A stretch of DNA of 6,752 bases from an uncultured Alphaproteobacteria bacterium (GTDB lineage Bacteria; Pseudomonadota; Alphaproteobacteria; Puniceispirillales; Puniceispirillaceae): contig CAJWDO010000091.1 of the NCBI GenBank assembly GCA_913031555.1, positions 1 to 6,752 of the forward strand, written 5' to 3'. The notes under the pieces are model-generated. The model saw only the letters and a program-made list of their open reading frames with translations, was not told where the DNA came from and made no database searches. The translations under genes were made by a program, and so were the position numbers. Each line of letters opens with the position of its first letter. Positions within the stretch are counted from its first letter, which is position 1. Positions 5,255 through 6,752 of this stretch are shown in pieces.

Positions 5255-6259
5255 ATGACACGAATCGGACTCATAGGGTGTGGCATGTGGGGCCGGAATC
5301 TGGCCCGCAATCTGGCACAGCTTGGTGTTCTTGGTGGTGTCGCCGACCTTGTCCCGGAACATGCCGAGAGCGTCGCGGCCGAATTCGCGACACCGGCGAT
5401 GAATGTAACCGCACTCATCGAAGGCGCAGGTCTTGACGGAGTGGTCATCGCCACCGCCGCGCCGACGCATCGCGAACTTGCCTGCAGGGCGCTTGCCGCC
5501 GGCCTGCATGTCTTTGTGGAAAAGCCGCTGGCGCTCGATCTTGCCGAGGCCGAGGCGATCGCAGCCACCGCCAACGCCGCCGACCGCCAGGTGATGGTTG
5601 GTCATCTGATCCGCTATCACGACGCCTTTATCACCATGCAGGACCAGCTTGCCAATGATGTTGTCGGCGCGGTTCGTCATATCACCGCCAACAGGCTGGC
5701 GATGGGGCGCATCCGCGCCACCGAATCGGCTATTTATGATCTGTGCCCGCATGATCTGTCGCTGCTTCTGGCGTTGATGGGCGAGCCACCGCGTAAGATC
5801 AGCTGCCATGGCGCCAGCCATGTCACGCCGGGTCTGCCGGACATGGTGTCGACCTGGCTCGGGTTCTCGGGCGGGCGCAGCGCCATGATGACAACCGGCT
5901 GGATGTGCCCCTACAAGGAACACCGTCTGACCGTAACCGGCGAGCGCGGATCACTGGTCTTTGACGACACGCGGCCCTGGGCCGAAAAACTGACCCTCTA
6001 CCGCGATGACATCGCGCCGGATGGGGCGAATTTTGCCATCACACGGGCCGCGCCGATGCATCTGCCGGTGCCCGAATCCGAACCTCTGAAACAGGAGATG
6101 CGCGCCTTCATCACCTGCTGTGAGACCGGCGAGGCGCCCCTGACCGACATTGCCGACGGCCTTGCCGTGCAGCGCGTTCTGCAGGCAATCGACAATAATT
6201 TCACCGAATTTGGCACCACGCCGGACCTTCCGGATGTCGCTGTGGCCCGGAAAGGCTAG
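5255..6259 (+). CDS. Gfo/Idh/MocA-family NAD(P)-dependent oxidoreductase
   Basis: This 334-aa protein has the two-domain Gfo/Idh/MocA fold. The N-terminal Rossmann motif is GLIGCGMWG (GxGxxG at residues 8-13). The family EKP motif (HVFVEKPLALD, EKP at 89-91) closes the cofactor domain, followed by GHLIRYHDAF. The C-terminal sheet domain carries CPHDLSLL (H166-D167), where substrate-contacting His and Asp residues usually lie. I choose ATG 5255, with CAGG ending 5 nt upstream; a GTG at 5249 is in frame. Members linked to DegT aminotransferases oxidise a nucleotide-sugar hydroxyl (often C3 of UDP-GlcNAcA, as in WlbA/WbpB) to the ketone that the aminotransferase then aminates. The gene 3 bp downstream encodes such an aminotransferase, which supports a nucleotide-sugar substrate. 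The exact sugar cannot be determined here; inositol or other polyol dehydrogenase activity is less likely. Confidence 0.9.
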   Translation: MTRIGLIGCGMWGRNLARNLAQLGVLGGVADLVPEHAESVAAEFATPAMNVTALIEGAGLDGVVIATAAPTHRELACRALAAGLHVFVEKPLALDLAEAEAIAATANAADRQVMVGHLIRYHDAFITMQDQLANDVVGAVRHITANRLAMGRIRATESAIYDLCPHDLSLLLALMGEPPRKISCHGASHVTPGLPDMVSTWLGFSGGRSAMMTTGWMCPYKEHRLTVTGERGSLVFDDTRPWAEKLTLYRDDIAPDGANFAITRAAPMHLPVPESEPLKQEMRAFITCCETGEAPLTDIADGLAVQRVLQAIDNNFTEFGTTPDLPDVAVARKG

Positions 6260-6262
6260 ACC

Positions 6263-6752
6263 ATGATCCCTTTCATTGACCTTGCCAGCCAGCAGGCCAG
6301 GATCCGCGAGCGGATCGACCATAATCTGGCTACCGTGCTTGATCATGGCGCCTATATCATGGGGCCGGAAGTGCTTGCCATAGAGGCGCGGCTGGCGGAA
6401 ATCGCCGGCACAAAACACTGCATCAGCTGTTCATCCGGCACCGACGCCCTGATTCTGGCGCTGTTGGCGCAGGGTCTGCGCCCTGGTCAGGGCGTGATTG
6501 TCCCGTCCTTCACCTTCGCCGCCAGCGCCGAAGTGATGCCCGTCCTTGGCGCTGTGCCGGTATTTGCCGAGGTCGACCCGCAGACCTTCAATCTTGATCC
6601 GGCCGGTCTTGGCACGGCGATGGATGCGGCGCGCGCCGCCGGGGTTGAGGTTGTCGGGGTCATCGGCGTCGGGCTGTTCGGCCAGCCTGCCGATTACACC
6701 GCCATCGGGGCGTTCGCCGCCGAGAACGGCTTGTGGGGGATCGATGATGCGG
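6263..6752 (+). CDS. DegT/DnrJ/EryC1-family sugar aminotransferase, 5' part (cut by the right edge)
   Basis: The open frame runs 163 codons to the window end without a stop. It encodes the N-terminal part of a PLP-dependent aminotransferase of the DegT/DnrJ/EryC1 family, normally about 370-400 aa. The start is typical (MIPFIDLASQQ), followed by GAYIMGPEV, the phosphate-contacting CSSGTDAL (residues 56-63), PSFTFAASAEV (81-91), VDPQTFNLDP (104-113) and LFGQPAD (138-144). The window ends at IDDA, where the Asp that holds the PLP ring nitrogen is found; the Schiff-base lysine lies outside. The ATG is 3 bp after the previous stop, and AAAGG lies 7 nt upstream inside the preceding gene, so the two are co-transcribed and coupled. 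The pair suggests conversion of a keto-nucleotide sugar to an amino sugar for surface glycan. The specific substrate (WlbC/WbpE-like or other) is unknown. Confidence 0.92.
   Translation, partial: MIPFIDLASQQARIRERIDHNLATVLDHGAYIMGPEVLAIEARLAEIAGTKHCISCSSGTDALILALLAQGLRPGQGVIVPSFTFAASAEVMPVLGAVPVFAEVDPQTFNLDPAGLGTAMDAARAAGVEVVGVIGVGLFGQPADYTAIGAFAAENGLWGIDDA

Noticed and set aside
5123..5923. Long minus-strand open frame of 266 codons opposite the Gfo/Idh/MocA gene
   Set aside because: It is antisense to a clear conserved protein, has no recognisable domain, and has a low-complexity Arg/His-rich composition typical of a shadow frame.

Overview
The window looks like chromosomal DNA of a GC-rich alphaproteobacterium, possibly a marine one. 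I infer this from protein style only: a CnoX-type thioredoxin with an intact WCGPC site, a Trm112-family protein with the CPVT variant, a stand-alone DUF971 protein and a single UbiH/COQ6-type hydroxylase. No rRNA, tRNA, insertion sequence, phage gene or CRISPR array was seen. Coding density is high, with tight gene overlaps.

Layout. (1) Positions 1-285 are mostly non-coding. They hold the possible first codons of a minus-strand gene at the left edge and a 15-bp tandem repeat of about 3.7 copies (87-142). (2) 286-2131 (+) is a coupled pair: a GmhB-like HAD phosphatase and a UbiH/COQ6-family FAD monooxygenase. (3) 2200-5029 (-) is a five-gene, probably co-transcribed block. In transcription order it encodes a ProXp-ala/PrdX-type tRNA editing protein, a CnoX-like thioredoxin with a helical-repeat tail, a stand-alone LON substrate-binding-domain protein, a Trm112-family protein and a DUF971 protein. 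The last three overlap or nearly abut. (4) 5030-5254 is a divergent control region with candidate promoters and small dyads. (5) 5255-6752 (+) starts a sugar-modification unit: a complete Gfo/Idh/MocA oxidoreductase, then after 3 bp a DegT/DnrJ/EryC1 aminotransferase cut by the window edge.

Working together. The minus-strand block reads as a protein-synthesis and protein-quality module: removal of misacylated Ala from tRNA(Pro), redox-active holdase, LON-domain client or ligand binding, and Trm112 as a likely activator of partner enzymes. The right-hand pair is the usual dehydrogenase plus aminotransferase combination for making an amino or acetamido sugar for surface polysaccharide. The GmhB-like phosphatase could supply heptose for LPS.

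No clearly new biological system is visible. The points most worth a second look are the composition of the minus-strand block, the single-cysteine Trm112 protein, the DRDQT variant of the HAD motif, and the in-frame 15-bp tandem repeat.
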